In this document: positions 47,219 through 56,977 of the stretch, piece after piece
How the letters are laid out: each line of letters begins with the position of its first letter
Numbering within the stretch: position 1 is the stretch's first letter
NCBI RefSeq assembly: GCF_000814005.1
Contig: NZ_JWLK01000001.1
Span: 434,001 to 498,000, forward strand
Reading direction: 5' to 3'
DNA from: Ruegeria sp. ANG-S4
Lineage (GTDB): Bacteria; Pseudomonadota; Alphaproteobacteria; Rhodobacterales; Rhodobacteraceae
DNA length: 64,000 nt
The notes under the pieces: model-generated
The model's input: only the letters and a program-made list of their open reading frames with translations
The model's database searches: none
What the model was told of the DNA's origin: nothing
Program-made: the position numbers and the translations under genes

Positions 47219-48082
47219 TCAATCGGGGCGGATCAACGAACCGGCGCCGTGCTCGGTGAACAGTTCCAATAGTACGGCGTTCGGTGCGCGCCCGTCCAGA
47301 ATAACAACCGCGCGCACCCCGCTGTGCAGTGCGTCCAATGCGGTTTCGGTTTTGGGGATCATTCCGCCGGCAATAGTCCCGTCCATTGTCATTTCACGGA
47401 TCTGACCGGCCTTAAGCTCGGTCACAACATCGCCGCCTGCGTTTTTCACGCCCGAGACATCTGTAAGTAAGAGCAGCCGGTCCGCCTTAAGTGCTGACGC
47501 AATCGCGCCGGCGGCCGTATCGCCGTTGACATTGAATGTCTCGCCGTTCTTGCCCGCACCCAGCGGCGCGATAACGGGGATCACATCGTGCGAAAACAAG
47601 TCGTGCAAGATTTTAGGGTCCATGTCGGACGGAGAACCCACAAAACCCAGCGATGGATCGGCCTGATCGCAGATCATGAGGTTTGCATCCTTGCCCGAAA
47701 GACCAACCGCCGAGCCACCTTGCGAATTGATCGCCTGTACGATGCGTTTGTTCACAAGGCCGGACAGGACCATCTCAACCACTTCGACAGTTGCCTGATC
47801 GGTCACCCGTTTTCCGTTCACGAACTCGGACTGAATGCTCAACTTGTCCAGCATCGCGTTGATCATCGGTCCGCCGCCATGCACGATCACCGGATTGATC
47901 CCGACTTGTCGCATTAGGACGACGTCGCGGGCGAAGCTTTCCATGGCTTCGTCGCTGCCCATTGCGTGCCCGCCCAGTTTGATGACAACAATCGCGCCGT
48001 CATAGCGTTGCAAGTAAGGCAGCGCGCTGTTCAAGGTGGCGGCGGTGGCGATCCAATCCCGGTTCATATCTCGTGTCTTCAT
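47219..48082 (-). CDS. argB: N-acetylglutamate kinase ArgB
   Basis: 287 residues. The P-loop-like KLGGHAM near 36-42, the N-acetylglutamate site [18 protein letters not shown] near 65-82, and the ATP site GNGDTA-like [15 protein letters not shown] near 196-210 mark the family. ArgB is the second step of arginine synthesis. ATG 48082 follows AAAGGGAC; a 26-codon upstream extension has no such site. Confidence 0.95.
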   Translation of the reverse strand: MKTRDMNRDWIATAATLNSALPYLQRYDGAIVVIKLGGHAMGSDEAMESFARDVVLMRQVGINPVIVHGGGPMINAMLDKLSIQSEFVNGKRVTDQATVEVVEMVLSGLVNKRIVQAINSQGGSAVGLSGKDANLMICDQADPSLGFVGSPSDMDPKILHDLFSHDVIPVIAPLGAGKNGETFNVNGDTAAGAIASALKADRLLLLTDVSGVKNAGGDVVTELKAGQIREMTMDGTIAGGMIPKTETALDALHSGVRAVVILDGRAPNAVLLELFTEHGAGSLIRPD

Positions 48083-48187
48083 GGCAAAAGTCCCTTTGAA
48101 ATCCCGTGTTAGGGATTTTGGCAAGGGCTGCCAAGCCCGGAACGTCGAAATTGGCCGCACCGAACGCGCCGGTGCGGCCGGGCCATA

Positions 48188-49591
48188 TCAGCTCATGGCG
48201 CGTTTCACCGCCGGGATATTGCTGACCAGCAGCAAGTCAAACGCCAGCACGGCCAATAGTGTCAGACCGACCAGCGGAAAGGCCATTGCGGTAAACAGGC
48301 CGATCAGAACTGCACCTTTCCACAATGGCAGTTCAGAAGGCATTGGCGGTGCAGCCAGACGACCGGCGCCATAAGGGCGGCGTTTCAGCCACATCACTAC
48401 ACCGGATACGCATACAAAGATGACCGCCAGGCAAAACAGCACATTCAGAATGAAATTCCATGTGCCCATCAGCCCCATATGCAGCGGAATACCGACTGCC
48501 ATGGACTTACCCATCAGCGAGTAATCCGCGTACCGGACATCCGCAAGAATGTTGCCGGTGTACTGGTCGACGTGGACGGTGCGGTCATTCACCGGGTCGG
48601 TGGAGTCGCTGCTCATGCTATCCCTGTTCAAGGTCCAGACACCGGTGGCACCGCTTGGGTATGCGACTCGGAACCGGCCCGTCATATCCAGTTGAGTGCC
48701 CAACGCCACAAGTGCATCAATATCCACTTCCGTACCGTCCGGGATTCCGACAATGCCGGCCTCGGATCCCGAAGCGGGCATCGGCGTTTGTTCCAGCGCC
48801 CAGGGAACATCGTTCTGGTGGCCATCATTCATACTGGCGTGGGTTTCGTCCGAAAGGGGCACATTGTCCCATTTCTCAGCTGGAAAACTGCTCCAGGGCT
48901 GGACCAGCATACCGCCCCAAACACCCGCCCAGGACAGGCCCGAGATCATGAAGACAACCAACAGAAGCGACATCCAAAACCCGACAACCGCATGCAGTGA
49001 TTTCCACAAGAACCGCCCGCGTGCGCGAAGGTTTGGGACAAGCGCCGCCATTGCATTGCCTCTTGGCCACCACATGTAAAGACCCGTAAAGACAAGCAGC
49101 AGGCTTAGCCCTGCGGCGATCTCAAGGATGCGGTCACCCGTGGTACCGATCAACAGGGTCGAATGCATGTTGTCAGCCAGTTCATACCAACCCTCGCGAC
49201 GGTTCCAGACGTCCAATACTTCACCTGCATAGGGGTCAACGGCCACAAGGCGTTGTCCGTCGTCGGTTTTGATACGAAAGACCGTGGCCAGATCCGGGGC
49301 CTTGGGCCCGATCCATTCCACGACCGCGCCGGGCACCTCGGCAAGCGCGACATTGGCCTGTTGTGAAACAGGCAGGGTGGTGCCTTGAACTTCGACCGCG
49401 ATCTTCTCGCCGTCGCGACCTTCGAACTGAGTAATAAACATCATCGTCAACCCGGTAGCTGCCAGGATGATCAGGAAGGGAATGACAAATATCCCTGCAT
49501 AGAAGTGCCACCGCCAGGCGGCGAAGTAAAACTTTTGCGCAGCAGTGTTTTGCGCCGGGGTTTCCCCCACGGTTTGGCTATCCAATGCCAT
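48188..49591 (-). CDS. PepSY-domain membrane protein (iron-uptake associated type)
   Basis: 467 residues. Four hydrophobic segments: ~32-54 (FYAGIFVIPFLIILAATGLTMM-like), ~180-198, ~215-238 and ~390-450. PepSY-type stretch AVDPYAGEVLDVWNRRE near 134-150. Members such as PiuB are linked to iron/siderophore uptake and TonB receptors. Start ATG 49591 follows CCGGAG. A DUF2946-like gene lies 68 bases upstream, so the two may be one metal-response unit. Confidence 0.8.
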   Translation of the reverse strand: MALDSQTVGETPAQNTAAQKFYFAAWRWHFYAGIFVIPFLIILAATGLTMMFITQFEGRDGEKIAVEVQGTTLPVSQQANVALAEVPGAVVEWIGPKAPDLATVFRIKTDDGQRLVAVDPYAGEVLDVWNRREGWYELADNMHSTLLIGTTGDRILEIAAGLSLLLVFTGLYMWWPRGNAMAALVPNLRARGRFLWKSLHAVVGFWMSLLLVVFMISGLSWAGVWGGMLVQPWSSFPAEKWDNVPLSDETHASMNDGHQNDVPWALEQTPMPASGSEAGIVGIPDGTEVDIDALVALGTQLDMTGRFRVAYPSGATGVWTLNRDSMSSDSTDPVNDRTVHVDQYTGNILADVRYADYSLMGKSMAVGIPLHMGLMGTWNFILNVLFCLAVIFVCVSGVVMWLKRRPYGAGRLAAPPMPSELPLWKGAVLIGLFTAMAFPLVGLTLLAVLAFDLLLVSNIPAVKRAMS

Positions 49592-49659
49592 GATAAATCT
49601 CCGGATTCGAGAATTGCCCCGCGCAGCACCTGCGCGAGTTCAAGCTGTGTCGTCGAGAA

Positions 49660-50028
49660 TCAGGAGAATACTGGGGGGCCGCGTGCGTCGTAGTGCGGGT
49701 AGAAGCCCGCGCTTCGATGCGTAAAGTCGCTTTGCGACCATCGGGGTTTAATCGGCGTGACAAAGGGAATGATGTCACCAACTGCGGGCACACCCAGATC
49801 GGCTGTTAACCCTGCGAAGGGACACAAGACCCGTTCGTCTGTGTCGTCATGAACCGGGTCTTCACCATCCAGATCGACCCATTCTTCGACGGCGCCTGCG
49901 CCGGAACACAGGACAAGCAGAACCTTGCCGTCATTGCCCATCGCAGGCATCCAACCCTGCGGGATAGACCCTGTTACCAACACGGCCAGCACGGTCAGAA
50001 CCGAGAAGAAACAGCGCGCCCGGGTCAT
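49660..50028 (-). CDS. DUF2946-like small exported protein
   Basis: 122 residues. N-terminal signal or anchor (ARCFFSVLTVLAVLVTGSIPQGWMPAM). The stretch GWMPAMGNDGKVLLVLCSGAG, followed by VLCPFAGL, recalls DUF2946, a poorly studied cysteine-containing group found near copper and iron uptake genes. The assignment is tentative. It overlaps engB by four bases at its start. Confidence 0.55.
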   Translation of the reverse strand: MTRARCFFSVLTVLAVLVTGSIPQGWMPAMGNDGKVLLVLCSGAGAVEEWVDLDGEDPVHDDTDERVLCPFAGLTADLGVPAVGDIIPFVTPIKPRWSQSDFTHRSAGFYPHYDARGPPVFS

Positions 50029-50678
50029 TCCAAACGCGCGATAATTGATCGCAATGTCGGAATGCCATCACCCTTTTCGGACGAGGTCAGCACGATCTCG
50101 GGGAAGGCTGCCGGGTGTTTCGACAGAGCCCCGCGCACCTGATCCAATACCTGTTCGCGGTCTTTCGCTTTGACTTTGTCGGCCTTGGTCAGAACGCATT
50201 GAAACGTCACGGCACTAGTGTCCAGCAGCTTCATGATCTCATCGTCCACGGGCTTCACCCCATGGCGCGAGTCGATCAGGACAAATGCCCGACGCAGCGT
50301 CTGTCGACCGCTGAGATATTGCTTTAGCAGTTTTTGCCACTTCTCCACCACCTTGACCGGCGCGTTGGCGTAACCATAGCCCGGAAGATCGACCAAATAA
50401 AGATCAAGTCCTTGAGTGAAATAGTTTATTTCCTGCGTGCGACCGGGTGTATTGGATGCTCGCGCCAATCCCTTTGTCCCGGTAAGCGCGTTGATCAGGC
50501 TGGACTTGCCAACATTTGAACGGCCCGCAAAGCAGACCTCGAGCCGATCGGGGTCGGGCAGCCCATTCATCGCCACGACGCCTTTGACAAACTCGGATTG
50601 TCCGGCAAACAATTTACGCCCGGTTTCGAGGCTGATCGCGTCGGGGTCTTCGGCCAAAGGGAAAGGAAGAGTCGTCAT
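50025..50678 (-). CDS. engB: Ribosome biogenesis GTPase EngB (YsxC/YihA)
   Basis: 217 residues. G1 FAGRSNVGKSSLINALTG near 47-64, G3 LVDLPGYGYANAP near 93-105, G4 LTKADKVK near 157-164. Required for large-subunit assembly. Start ATG 50678 overlaps the MOSC stop; 27 upstream codons are open but unlike the family. Confidence 0.94.
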   Translation of the reverse strand: MTTLPFPLAEDPDAISLETGRKLFAGQSEFVKGVVAMNGLPDPDRLEVCFAGRSNVGKSSLINALTGTKGLARASNTPGRTQEINYFTQGLDLYLVDLPGYGYANAPVKVVEKWQKLLKQYLSGRQTLRRAFVLIDSRHGVKPVDDEIMKLLDTSAVTFQCVLTKADKVKAKDREQVLDQVRGALSKHPAAFPEIVLTSSEKGDGIPTLRSIIARLE

Positions 50679-51412
50679 ACCAGTTGGACCTTGTCGCCGA
50701 CTTCTATCTTTCCGCCCTGCAACACCACGGCGCAGACGCCGAAATTCTGATGATTCCAACTGTCCAGCGCGCCCAGCGTATCGGCATCCCGCTTACCGGT
50801 TTCCGGGTTGGCGGTCGTGGCGAGGCAGCGGGTGATATTTTCCCGCACGCTCAGTATGCATTCGCCGATCTGGATTTCGCGACCAACCCAGTCAAACTCT
50901 TCCCATAGTGGCGGCCCGTCGATCCAGATATTTCCCCGCCAGCGGTGGATGGAAATATCCAGGCCCAGTCTTTGAGCGACGGCACGATGGGACGCCATGT
51001 TGCACAGGCTGATCGACGGGAAATCGCTGTCTGTCATACCGCGGCCTGGAACGCGCACGATTCGGGCAGACGCGGCCCGATCGCTTGGCATCAGCGGTTT
51101 GACCCAGTCCAGAAAAACCTTTTGTTCGGTATCCGGCCGGAATGTCAGGTCGGGTCGATCCGGATGACTTAGCGTGACCGTATCGCCTGTCATACTGGCG
51201 GAAATCGCCATCAATTCCGGAGCTTTCGCAGCGCGGCTGAAATTGGCGCAAGGCGCCCATTCCGAACCGTCTGCTTTCGACGCTTCATGCGCGATGGCCC
51301 AAACGCGATCCCCGGGCATGGTCTGCCCGGGGGTCATGGTTACGTCATTCAGCGGCTCGCGCCCATGCGCTTTGATCGGATGTCGCCACAGGCTGGAGAC
51401 CGAGCCACTCAT
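50675..51412 (-). CDS. MOSC-domain protein
   Basis: 245 residues. MOSC N-terminal (SSLWRHPIKAHGREPLNDVTM) and MOSC domain with LSVRENITRCLATTANPETGKRD near 185-207. The conserved cysteine of the family is plausibly in TRCLAT. MOSC proteins bind molybdenum cofactor or pyridoxal-related ligands; substrate unknown. It overlaps yidC and engB by four bases each side. Confidence 0.85.
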   Translation of the reverse strand: MSGSVSSLWRHPIKAHGREPLNDVTMTPGQTMPGDRVWAIAHEASKADGSEWAPCANFSRAAKAPELMAISASMTGDTVTLSHPDRPDLTFRPDTEQKVFLDWVKPLMPSDRAASARIVRVPGRGMTDSDFPSISLCNMASHRAVAQRLGLDISIHRWRGNIWIDGPPLWEEFDWVGREIQIGECILSVRENITRCLATTANPETGKRDADTLGALDSWNHQNFGVCAVVLQGGKIEVGDKVQLV

Positions 51413-53211
51413 TTGTCATCCGTCTTTGGCGTTCGCTTGAAACTTGATTTGATGTTGCCAAAAACGTCGGGTTTGTAACCCTGGCTGCGCATGATCAGGT
51501 ATTGCTGCGTGAACGTGATCGTGTTGTTGGCAATCCAGTAGACAACCAGCCCGCTGGCAAAGCTGCCGAGCATGAACATGAATACCCACGGCATCCAGGC
51601 AAAGATCATCGCTTGCGTCGGATCGGTTGGTGCTGGGTTCAGCTTCTGTTGCAGCCACATCGAGATGCCCAACAGGATCGGCAGGATTCCAAGGAAGATC
51701 AGCGCCATGAATGTGTCCGGTTGGGGACCGGCCCAGGGCAGCAGGCCAAACAGATTCATGATCGAGGTCGGGTCAGGCGCACTGAGGTCCTGGAACGGGC
51801 CAAACCACGGGGCCTGGCGCAGTTCGATGGTGACAAAGATCACCTTGTACAGCGAAAAGAAGATCGGGATCTGCATCAGGATTGGCAGACAGCCCGCGGC
51901 TGGGTTTACCTTTTCCTTCTTGTACAGCTCCATCATGCCCTGTTGCATTTTCTGGCGGTCATCACCCGCGGCCTCTTTCAGGGCCTCCATCTGGGGCTGA
52001 AGTTCCTTCATCTTGGCCATCGAGACATACGACTTGAACGCCAGCGGGAACAGGATTGCCTTGATGATCAGCGTCAGACCAATAATGGACCAGCCCATAT
52101 TGCCGATCAGGACATTGATGTTGTGGAGCAGCCAGAAAATCGGCTTGGTCAGGAAAAAGAACCAGCCCCAATCGATGCTGTCGATGAACTTTTGCACGCC
52201 CTCAGCCTGGTATTCCCGAATGGCGTCCCACTCTTTTGCGCCAGCAAAAAGACGCGTGGTAACCTGCGCGCTTTCCCCGGCAGCGACCGTCAGCGTGGGG
52301 GTTTTGATATCCGCCTGATAGACTTTGTTTTGGGTGTTGAACCCGGCTGATGCAGTGAATTCCGTGCCTTGTTCCGGGATCAAGGTCGTCATCCAGTAAT
52401 GATCGGTAAAACCGATCCAACCTTCATTTATGCCTTCCAGGCTTTCGACACCGTCTTGGATGTCGCCATAGTCGACCTCGTTCAGAGTGCCATCAGCCAT
52501 GCTGATCAGGCCCTCGTGCAAGATGAAGAAGTTCTTCAACTCGGGAATGTCGCCATCTTCACCGATACCGTGGCGTGCCAGGATGCCATAGGGAGCCATC
52601 GCAACAGAGGCGTTGGACGCGTTTTCCACGGATTGAGTGACCGAGAACATGTAGTTTTCGTCGACGGAAACTGTGCGGCGGAACGTCAAACCATTTCCGT
52701 TGTCCCAAACCAGCGTGATCGGGCTGTCCACGCCCAGCGTTTCACCCTGTTCCACGCTCCACAGCGTGTTGGGTCCCGGAACGTCTGTGCCGCTCAGACC
52801 CGCGCCGGGGGCCCAGCCATAAAGCGCGTAGTAGGCAGACTCGGACCCCACGGGTGACAGAAGCTCGACGATTGGCGCGTCTTCAGCCAGTGAAACCTTG
52901 TAGTCTTTCAGGAAAAGCTCATCAATTCGACCACCCGACAGGGACAGGCTGCCGGACAGGCGCGGAGTGTCAATCTGCACGCGTGGGGCCTGCGCCTCGG
53001 GCTGTGCTTCCGCAGCAGCAGCCGTTGTTTCATCCACCGTTGTCGTGCCTGCGGCGCTGGGTGTTTGAACCTCGGTTTCCGCAGTGGTGCTGATTTCGGT
53101 GGAGTCCGGGGTCGTTGTCTGTTCCGGCGGAGGGAACAGCACGAACCACACGAGGATCACCAGAAAGCTGAGTGCGGTTGCGAGGATGAGGTTCTTATTC
53201 TGATCGTCCAT
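51409..53211 (-). CDS. yidC: Membrane protein insertase YidC
   Basis: 600 residues. N-terminal anchor (NLILATALSFLVILVWFVLFPPP), a large periplasmic beta domain, then the conserved five-helix core starting at FFFLTKPIFWLLHNINVLIG near 360, with CLPILMQIPIFFSLYKV near 450. YidC inserts membrane proteins alone or with SecYEG. The start is ATG 53211; the 15-residue upstream extension is unlike the family. Clustering with yidD, rnpA and rpmH is conserved. Confidence 0.95.
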   Translation of the reverse strand: MDDQNKNLILATALSFLVILVWFVLFPPPEQTTTPDSTEISTTAETEVQTPSAAGTTTVDETTAAAAEAQPEAQAPRVQIDTPRLSGSLSLSGGRIDELFLKDYKVSLAEDAPIVELLSPVGSESAYYALYGWAPGAGLSGTDVPGPNTLWSVEQGETLGVDSPITLVWDNGNGLTFRRTVSVDENYMFSVTQSVENASNASVAMAPYGILARHGIGEDGDIPELKNFFILHEGLISMADGTLNEVDYGDIQDGVESLEGINEGWIGFTDHYWMTTLIPEQGTEFTASAGFNTQNKVYQADIKTPTLTVAAGESAQVTTRLFAGAKEWDAIREYQAEGVQKFIDSIDWGWFFFLTKPIFWLLHNINVLIGNMGWSIIGLTLIIKAILFPLAFKSYVSMAKMKELQPQMEALKEAAGDDRQKMQQGMMELYKKEKVNPAAGCLPILMQIPIFFSLYKVIFVTIELRQAPWFGPFQDLSAPDPTSIMNLFGLLPWAGPQPDTFMALIFLGILPILLGISMWLQQKLNPAPTDPTQAMIFAWMPWVFMFMLGSFASGLVVYWIANNTITFTQQYLIMRSQGYKPDVFGNIKSSFKRTPKTDDK

Positions 53212-53337
53212 CGGGGACAGCCACCTTGCGCAGTGAAAGACACCCGGTGGGTTCAACAGAGTGCAGCCCCAAAGGTCAAGTGGAATCGCCTTAAAATCGC
53301 AAGTGACATTGAGTTCCCGCGCGTGGGTCTGCGTTTT

Positions 53338-54879
53338 CTATCCCGTTTTGCGCCCGATTTTTGGCGCACCCTTGAGTTTCACGCGATGCGCGGCAATCCA
53401 GTCCAAAGTCTTTTCAAAAGGCATTGGTTTGCCCACGCCGAACCCTTGAACATGGTCGGCACCCAGTTGAGCCATCAGCGCGTGTTCGCCCGCTGTCTCA
53501 ACGCCCTCGGCGAGTGTTTCGAGGTTCAGACGCTCCGCCATTGTCAGGATGGCACTGACAAGCTGTTGCTGGCTTGGATCCCGATCTGATTTGGTCACAA
53601 AGGCACGGTCGATTTTGATGCGCGACACATCGAAACGCTTGATCGACGCGATTGATGCGTGGCCCGTACCAAAGTCGTCCAAATCGATACAGCAACCAAG
53701 GGCCGCAAGCCCGGTCACGTTCCGGGTGATAACGTCATCCGGTCGCTTTGAAAACACGGTTTCCAGCACCTCGACCGCCAGTCGATCAGGTGTCAGATCG
53801 AATTGATCCAATTCCCACTTGAGGCGATCAATCAGGCCGGGATTGCGTAGCTCGTCCGACGAGAAGTTCACCCCTATGCGTGGGATGATGGCACCGGCTG
53901 AGTCCCATTCATGCATCGCCGCGAAAGCGTGGTGTCGAATGACCTGTCCGAAACGCTCCATCAAATCGGCTTGCTCCGCGAATGGCAGGAATACCTGCGG
54001 ACCCATTATCCCCTTTGTGGGGTGTTCCCAACGGGCCAGCGCCTCGAACCCAGTAATGTCGCCGGTATCGGTGGAAATCTGAGGTTGAAACCACGGGCGG
54101 ATCTCGCTGGATTCCAAAGCGGCAACAAAGTCCCGCCGCAGATTTGCGCGAACCAATGTGCGTCGCCGCGTTTCGGAAGAGTAGGCGCGGATCGTTGATG
54201 GCCCGTTACGCTGCGCCTCGGACAGCGCGGCGGCGGCGGCATCTGTCCAGTCCTCTGCGCTGCCATCCGGCAGACCAGACAGCAGGCAAAAACCGATCGA
54301 ACAGGACAGGTAAACGCTGGCCCCGTTCAATAAAAACGGTTCTTCAAGCGTGGTCTGAACGCGTCCCGACATTTGCACGCAGGCTTCCAGATCAAGTTGG
54401 GCCGAAGGGGTAAGGCCAATCAGAAATCGGTTTTGGCTGACTTGTGAGAACAAATCCTGAGTGCGAATTGTCGACAACACGCGGTCACTGAACTGGACCG
54501 CAACATGGCTTGCCGCTGCTGGTCCATGCAGACCCAGAATGTCCGCATAGTCATCAATCGAAAAGGCAACACAGGCGGCGTTCTGACCAGTTTTTTCGGC
54601 TTGAAACCGGATGGCCTGCATCTCGTCCATGAATGTATCGGGCGGGACCGAACCACTGGGTCGTGACCCTGCTGCTTTGGCTGTCAGGACCTGATTGTGG
54701 GACTTGCCCAGTACGGCATAAATCAGCGGCAGGCCAAGTGCGGTTCCCATCAGCGCCACTTCACCGCCCAGCCAAAAGGCAGACAAACAGGCGGCCGGAA
54801 CAAAAGCCAGCGCCGGTGGGCCTGTCAGCCCCAAGCGCAGCGCTTCGATAAATCGTTCGACGGTGAGTTTTGTCCGCAT
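53338..54879 (-). CDS. Degenerate GGDEF plus EAL protein (c-di-GMP phosphodiesterase type)
   Basis: 513 residues. Two N-terminal hydrophobic segments, then a GGDEF-like domain in which the signature reads SQNRF instead of GGDEF, so cyclase activity is not expected. The EAL domain is complete by eye: GFEALARW (about 277), NFSSDEL, EVLETVF (E near 371), DDFGTGHASIASI (about 398), KIDRAF and ETLAEGVET (about 451). Start uncertain: ATG 54879 chosen; a TTG 57 bases up is possible. It lies between yidC and ttcA. Confidence 0.83.
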   Translation of the reverse strand: MRTKLTVERFIEALRLGLTGPPALAFVPAACLSAFWLGGEVALMGTALGLPLIYAVLGKSHNQVLTAKAAGSRPSGSVPPDTFMDEMQAIRFQAEKTGQNAACVAFSIDDYADILGLHGPAAASHVAVQFSDRVLSTIRTQDLFSQVSQNRFLIGLTPSAQLDLEACVQMSGRVQTTLEEPFLLNGASVYLSCSIGFCLLSGLPDGSAEDWTDAAAAALSEAQRNGPSTIRAYSSETRRRTLVRANLRRDFVAALESSEIRPWFQPQISTDTGDITGFEALARWEHPTKGIMGPQVFLPFAEQADLMERFGQVIRHHAFAAMHEWDSAGAIIPRIGVNFSSDELRNPGLIDRLKWELDQFDLTPDRLAVEVLETVFSKRPDDVITRNVTGLAALGCCIDLDDFGTGHASIASIKRFDVSRIKIDRAFVTKSDRDPSQQQLVSAILTMAERLNLETLAEGVETAGEHALMAQLGADHVQGFGVGKPMPFEKTLDWIAAHRVKLKGAPKIGRKTG

Positions 54880-54949
54880 CGGTTCTACGGCCTTCAACTT
54901 AGGCAGGGATCGTATGGATCGACCGTAGGCAACCAATCTGAGTCAGACG

Positions 54950-55843
54950 TTAACGCAAATCGGGTATTTCCCCCGAATTTTCGTCTATTTTGCTGGGACT
55001 TAATGAAAGGTTCGCAAAGTCGAACAGTTTCGGGTCCAAAAGATGGGATGGCCGGGCATTGGTCAACGCCCTGAACATAACCTGCCGGCGTCCGGGCGTG
55101 TTCTTTTCCCATTGATCCAGAATCTGTTTGACTTGCTGGCGCTGCAAACCGTCCTGACTGCCGCACAGATCACAGGGGATGATCGGGTAATTCATCGCTT
55201 TCGCGAACTTCTCGCAATCAGCCTCTGCCACATGTGCCAGCGGTCGGAAGACGAACAGATCGCCCTCTTCGTTGACCAGCTTTGGGGGCATTGTGGCCAA
55301 GCGGCCCCCGTGGAACAAATTCATAAAGAATGTCTCGAGGATATCGTCGCGGTGATGGCCCAGTACCACGGCGGTACATCTCTCTTCGCGGGCGATCCGA
55401 TACAGATTGCCACGCCGCAAGCGTGAGCAGAGCGCACAATAGGTACGGCCCTGCGGAACCTTGTCGACGACAATGGAATAGGTGTCCTGAAACTCGATCC
55501 GATGAGGAACCTGCATCTGTTCGAGAAAGGCGGGAAGGACGGTCGCGGGGAATCCTGGCTGGCCCTGATCCAGATTGCACGCCAACAAATCGACAGGCAA
55601 CAGGCCGCGCCATTTCAGCTCGTAAAGCACGGCAAGGAGCGTATAAGAGTCCTTGCCACCAGACAGACAGACCAGCCAGCGCGGTGGTTTGCCGTCTTTG
55701 CTGTGCGCGGACGGATCAACCATCCCGTATTGCTCGATCGCCTCACGGGTCTGCCGCACAATGCGTTTGCGCAGCTTTTTGAACTCGGTGGTCGAGGGGG
55801 CGCCGGCGAACAGCGGGTGGATATCGTCTGCGTCGTCAAACAT
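54950..55843 (-). CDS. ttcA: tRNA 2-thiocytidine synthetase TtcA
   Basis: 297 residues. PP-loop [11 protein letters not shown] near 60-70, first Cys pair [10 protein letters not shown] near 136-145, second [13 protein letters not shown] near 224-236, which hold the iron-sulfur cluster. It makes 2-thiocytidine at tRNA position 32. It follows yidD by 43 bases in the leftward series. Confidence 0.93.
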   Translation of the reverse strand: MFDDADDIHPLFAGAPSTTEFKKLRKRIVRQTREAIEQYGMVDPSAHSKDGKPPRWLVCLSGGKDSYTLLAVLYELKWRGLLPVDLLACNLDQGQPGFPATVLPAFLEQMQVPHRIEFQDTYSIVVDKVPQGRTYCALCSRLRRGNLYRIAREERCTAVVLGHHRDDILETFFMNLFHGGRLATMPPKLVNEEGDLFVFRPLAHVAEADCEKFAKAMNYPIIPCDLCGSQDGLQRQQVKQILDQWEKNTPGRRQVMFRALTNARPSHLLDPKLFDFANLSLSPSKIDENSGEIPDLR

Positions 55844-55886
55844 GCGCCGGCCCTACAGCAGATGAGACCACCGGGCAAGAGTGCGC

Positions 55887-56123
55887 TCAGTCTTTACAAC
55901 ACTTCTTGGGCACCGGATCATAACCGTCCCCGCCCCATGGATGGCACCGCCCAATGCGTTTTGCCGCAAGCCATGCGCCTTTTATTGCACCGTGCTTTTC
56001 CAGCGCTTCCAGCGCATAAGCGGAACAGGTTGGTTGATACCGGCAATTGAACCCCACCCAAGGACTGAAGATCAGACGATAGGCACGCACGGGCAGGGCC
56101 AGAATATGCGCGAACAAAGTCAT
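55887..56123 (-). CDS. yidD: Membrane protein insertion efficiency factor YidD
   Basis: 78 residues. The whole family pattern [29 protein letters not shown] and [17 protein letters not shown] is present (read in parts). It assists YidC. It overlaps rnpA by four bases (ATGA). Confidence 0.95.
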   Translation of the reverse strand: MTLFAHILALPVRAYRLIFSPWVGFNCRYQPTCSAYALEALEKHGAIKGAWLAAKRIGRCHPWGGDGYDPVPKKCCKD

Positions 56124-56545
56124 GTCCGATCTCCGTGAAGCTTGCGCAATGCATAGCTTAGATCGTCCAGCAAATCCAAGAAAGCGCGATCAGCTGTCAC
56201 CTGCGCACGGCCGATCAGGACATAGTCCCAGCCGTTTTGGCCCTTAACCGGTAAAATGGCCCGCGCAGCCTCGCGCAGCCTGCGCTTTGCGCGGTTTCGG
56301 GCGACAGCGTTCCCCACTTTTTTGGAGCAGGTAAAACCGACACGAATCCCGTCAGCCTCGCCCTTTGCACGTTTGCGCGCCTGCACCATCATCGACGATG
56401 TTCCCTGTCTTCGGGCGCGCGCCGCCTTTAGAAAGTCCGACCGCTTCGTCAACACCGTCAGGGATACAGGCGCACAAACGGACGCCGCCGGGGGCGTTTC
56501 CCGGGGTTGGCGTTTACCATCCTCAGGGGCCTCCGGCGGCGTCAT
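56120..56545 (-). CDS. rnpA: Ribonuclease P protein component RnpA
   Basis: 141 residues. The RNR motif [17 protein letters not shown] near 80-96 and [17 protein letters not shown] near 32-48 are diagnostic. RnpA assists the catalytic RNA in trimming tRNA 5' ends. The first 25 residues form a Pro/Ala-rich extension, so an internal start remains possible. rpmH ends 28 bases upstream. Confidence 0.93.
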   Translation of the reverse strand: MTPPEAPEDGKRQPRETPPAASVCAPVSLTVLTKRSDFLKAARARRQGTSSMMVQARKRAKGEADGIRVGFTCSKKVGNAVARNRAKRRLREAARAILPVKGQNGWDYVLIGRAQVTADRAFLDLLDDLSYALRKLHGDRT

Positions 56546-56573
56546 GTTCGTCAGAACCTTGTCGGTGGGCGGT

Positions 56574-56708
56574 TTACGCGCTCAGCGACTTGCGACCGCG
56601 GGCGCGGCGAGCGTTCAGGATCTTGCGGCCGGCCTTGGTGGCCATGCGCGCGCGGAAACCGTGGCGGCGTTTGCGAACCAGGTTCGAAGGCTGATAGGTG
56701 CGTTTCAT
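56574..56708 (-). CDS. rpmH: 50S ribosomal protein L34
   Basis: 44 residues, read directly from the minus strand. It begins [20 protein letters not shown], continues with [18 protein letters not shown], and ends KSLSA, a complete L34. L34 is the smallest large-subunit protein and heads the rpmH-rnpA-yidD unit. Confidence 0.97.
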
Positions 56709-56777
56709 CGCTCCGTCTCCATTCTTTGGCGGTCGGGTACGGCGCGGATTCGCCTGCCCGTAGTGTTCGAAGCCCGT

Positions 56778-56806
56778 CCTCTACTGGGTCGAGGTGGGTA
56801 AGTCAA
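56778..56806 (-). promoter_or_regulatory. Candidate rpmH promoter
   Basis: On the minus strand TTGACT (56806-56801), 17 bases, TAGAGG (56783-56778). A small hairpin AAACCCC/GGGGTTT lies just upstream (56805-56824). Confidence 0.6.
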
Positions 56807-56977
56807 ACCCCAAGGTGGGGGTTTTCGCGCCTTTTGCAACAATTCTGTAACCCGCTGGGCCGAAAGGTTTCAGAAATCCGGTTTGAGACACAAATCCCTC
56901 ACATTCCGGGCCACAAAGTTCAAGGCCGCGTGAGCCCTCTGTTGTCAAAGACGGAAGCAGCGCATGTTAGGGTCAGC

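Noticed and set aside
56507..56977. N-terminal extension of the TVP38 protein across rpmH
   Set aside because: It would run antisense through rpmH and its promoter; methionines at 56978 or 57005 give a normal family N-terminus.
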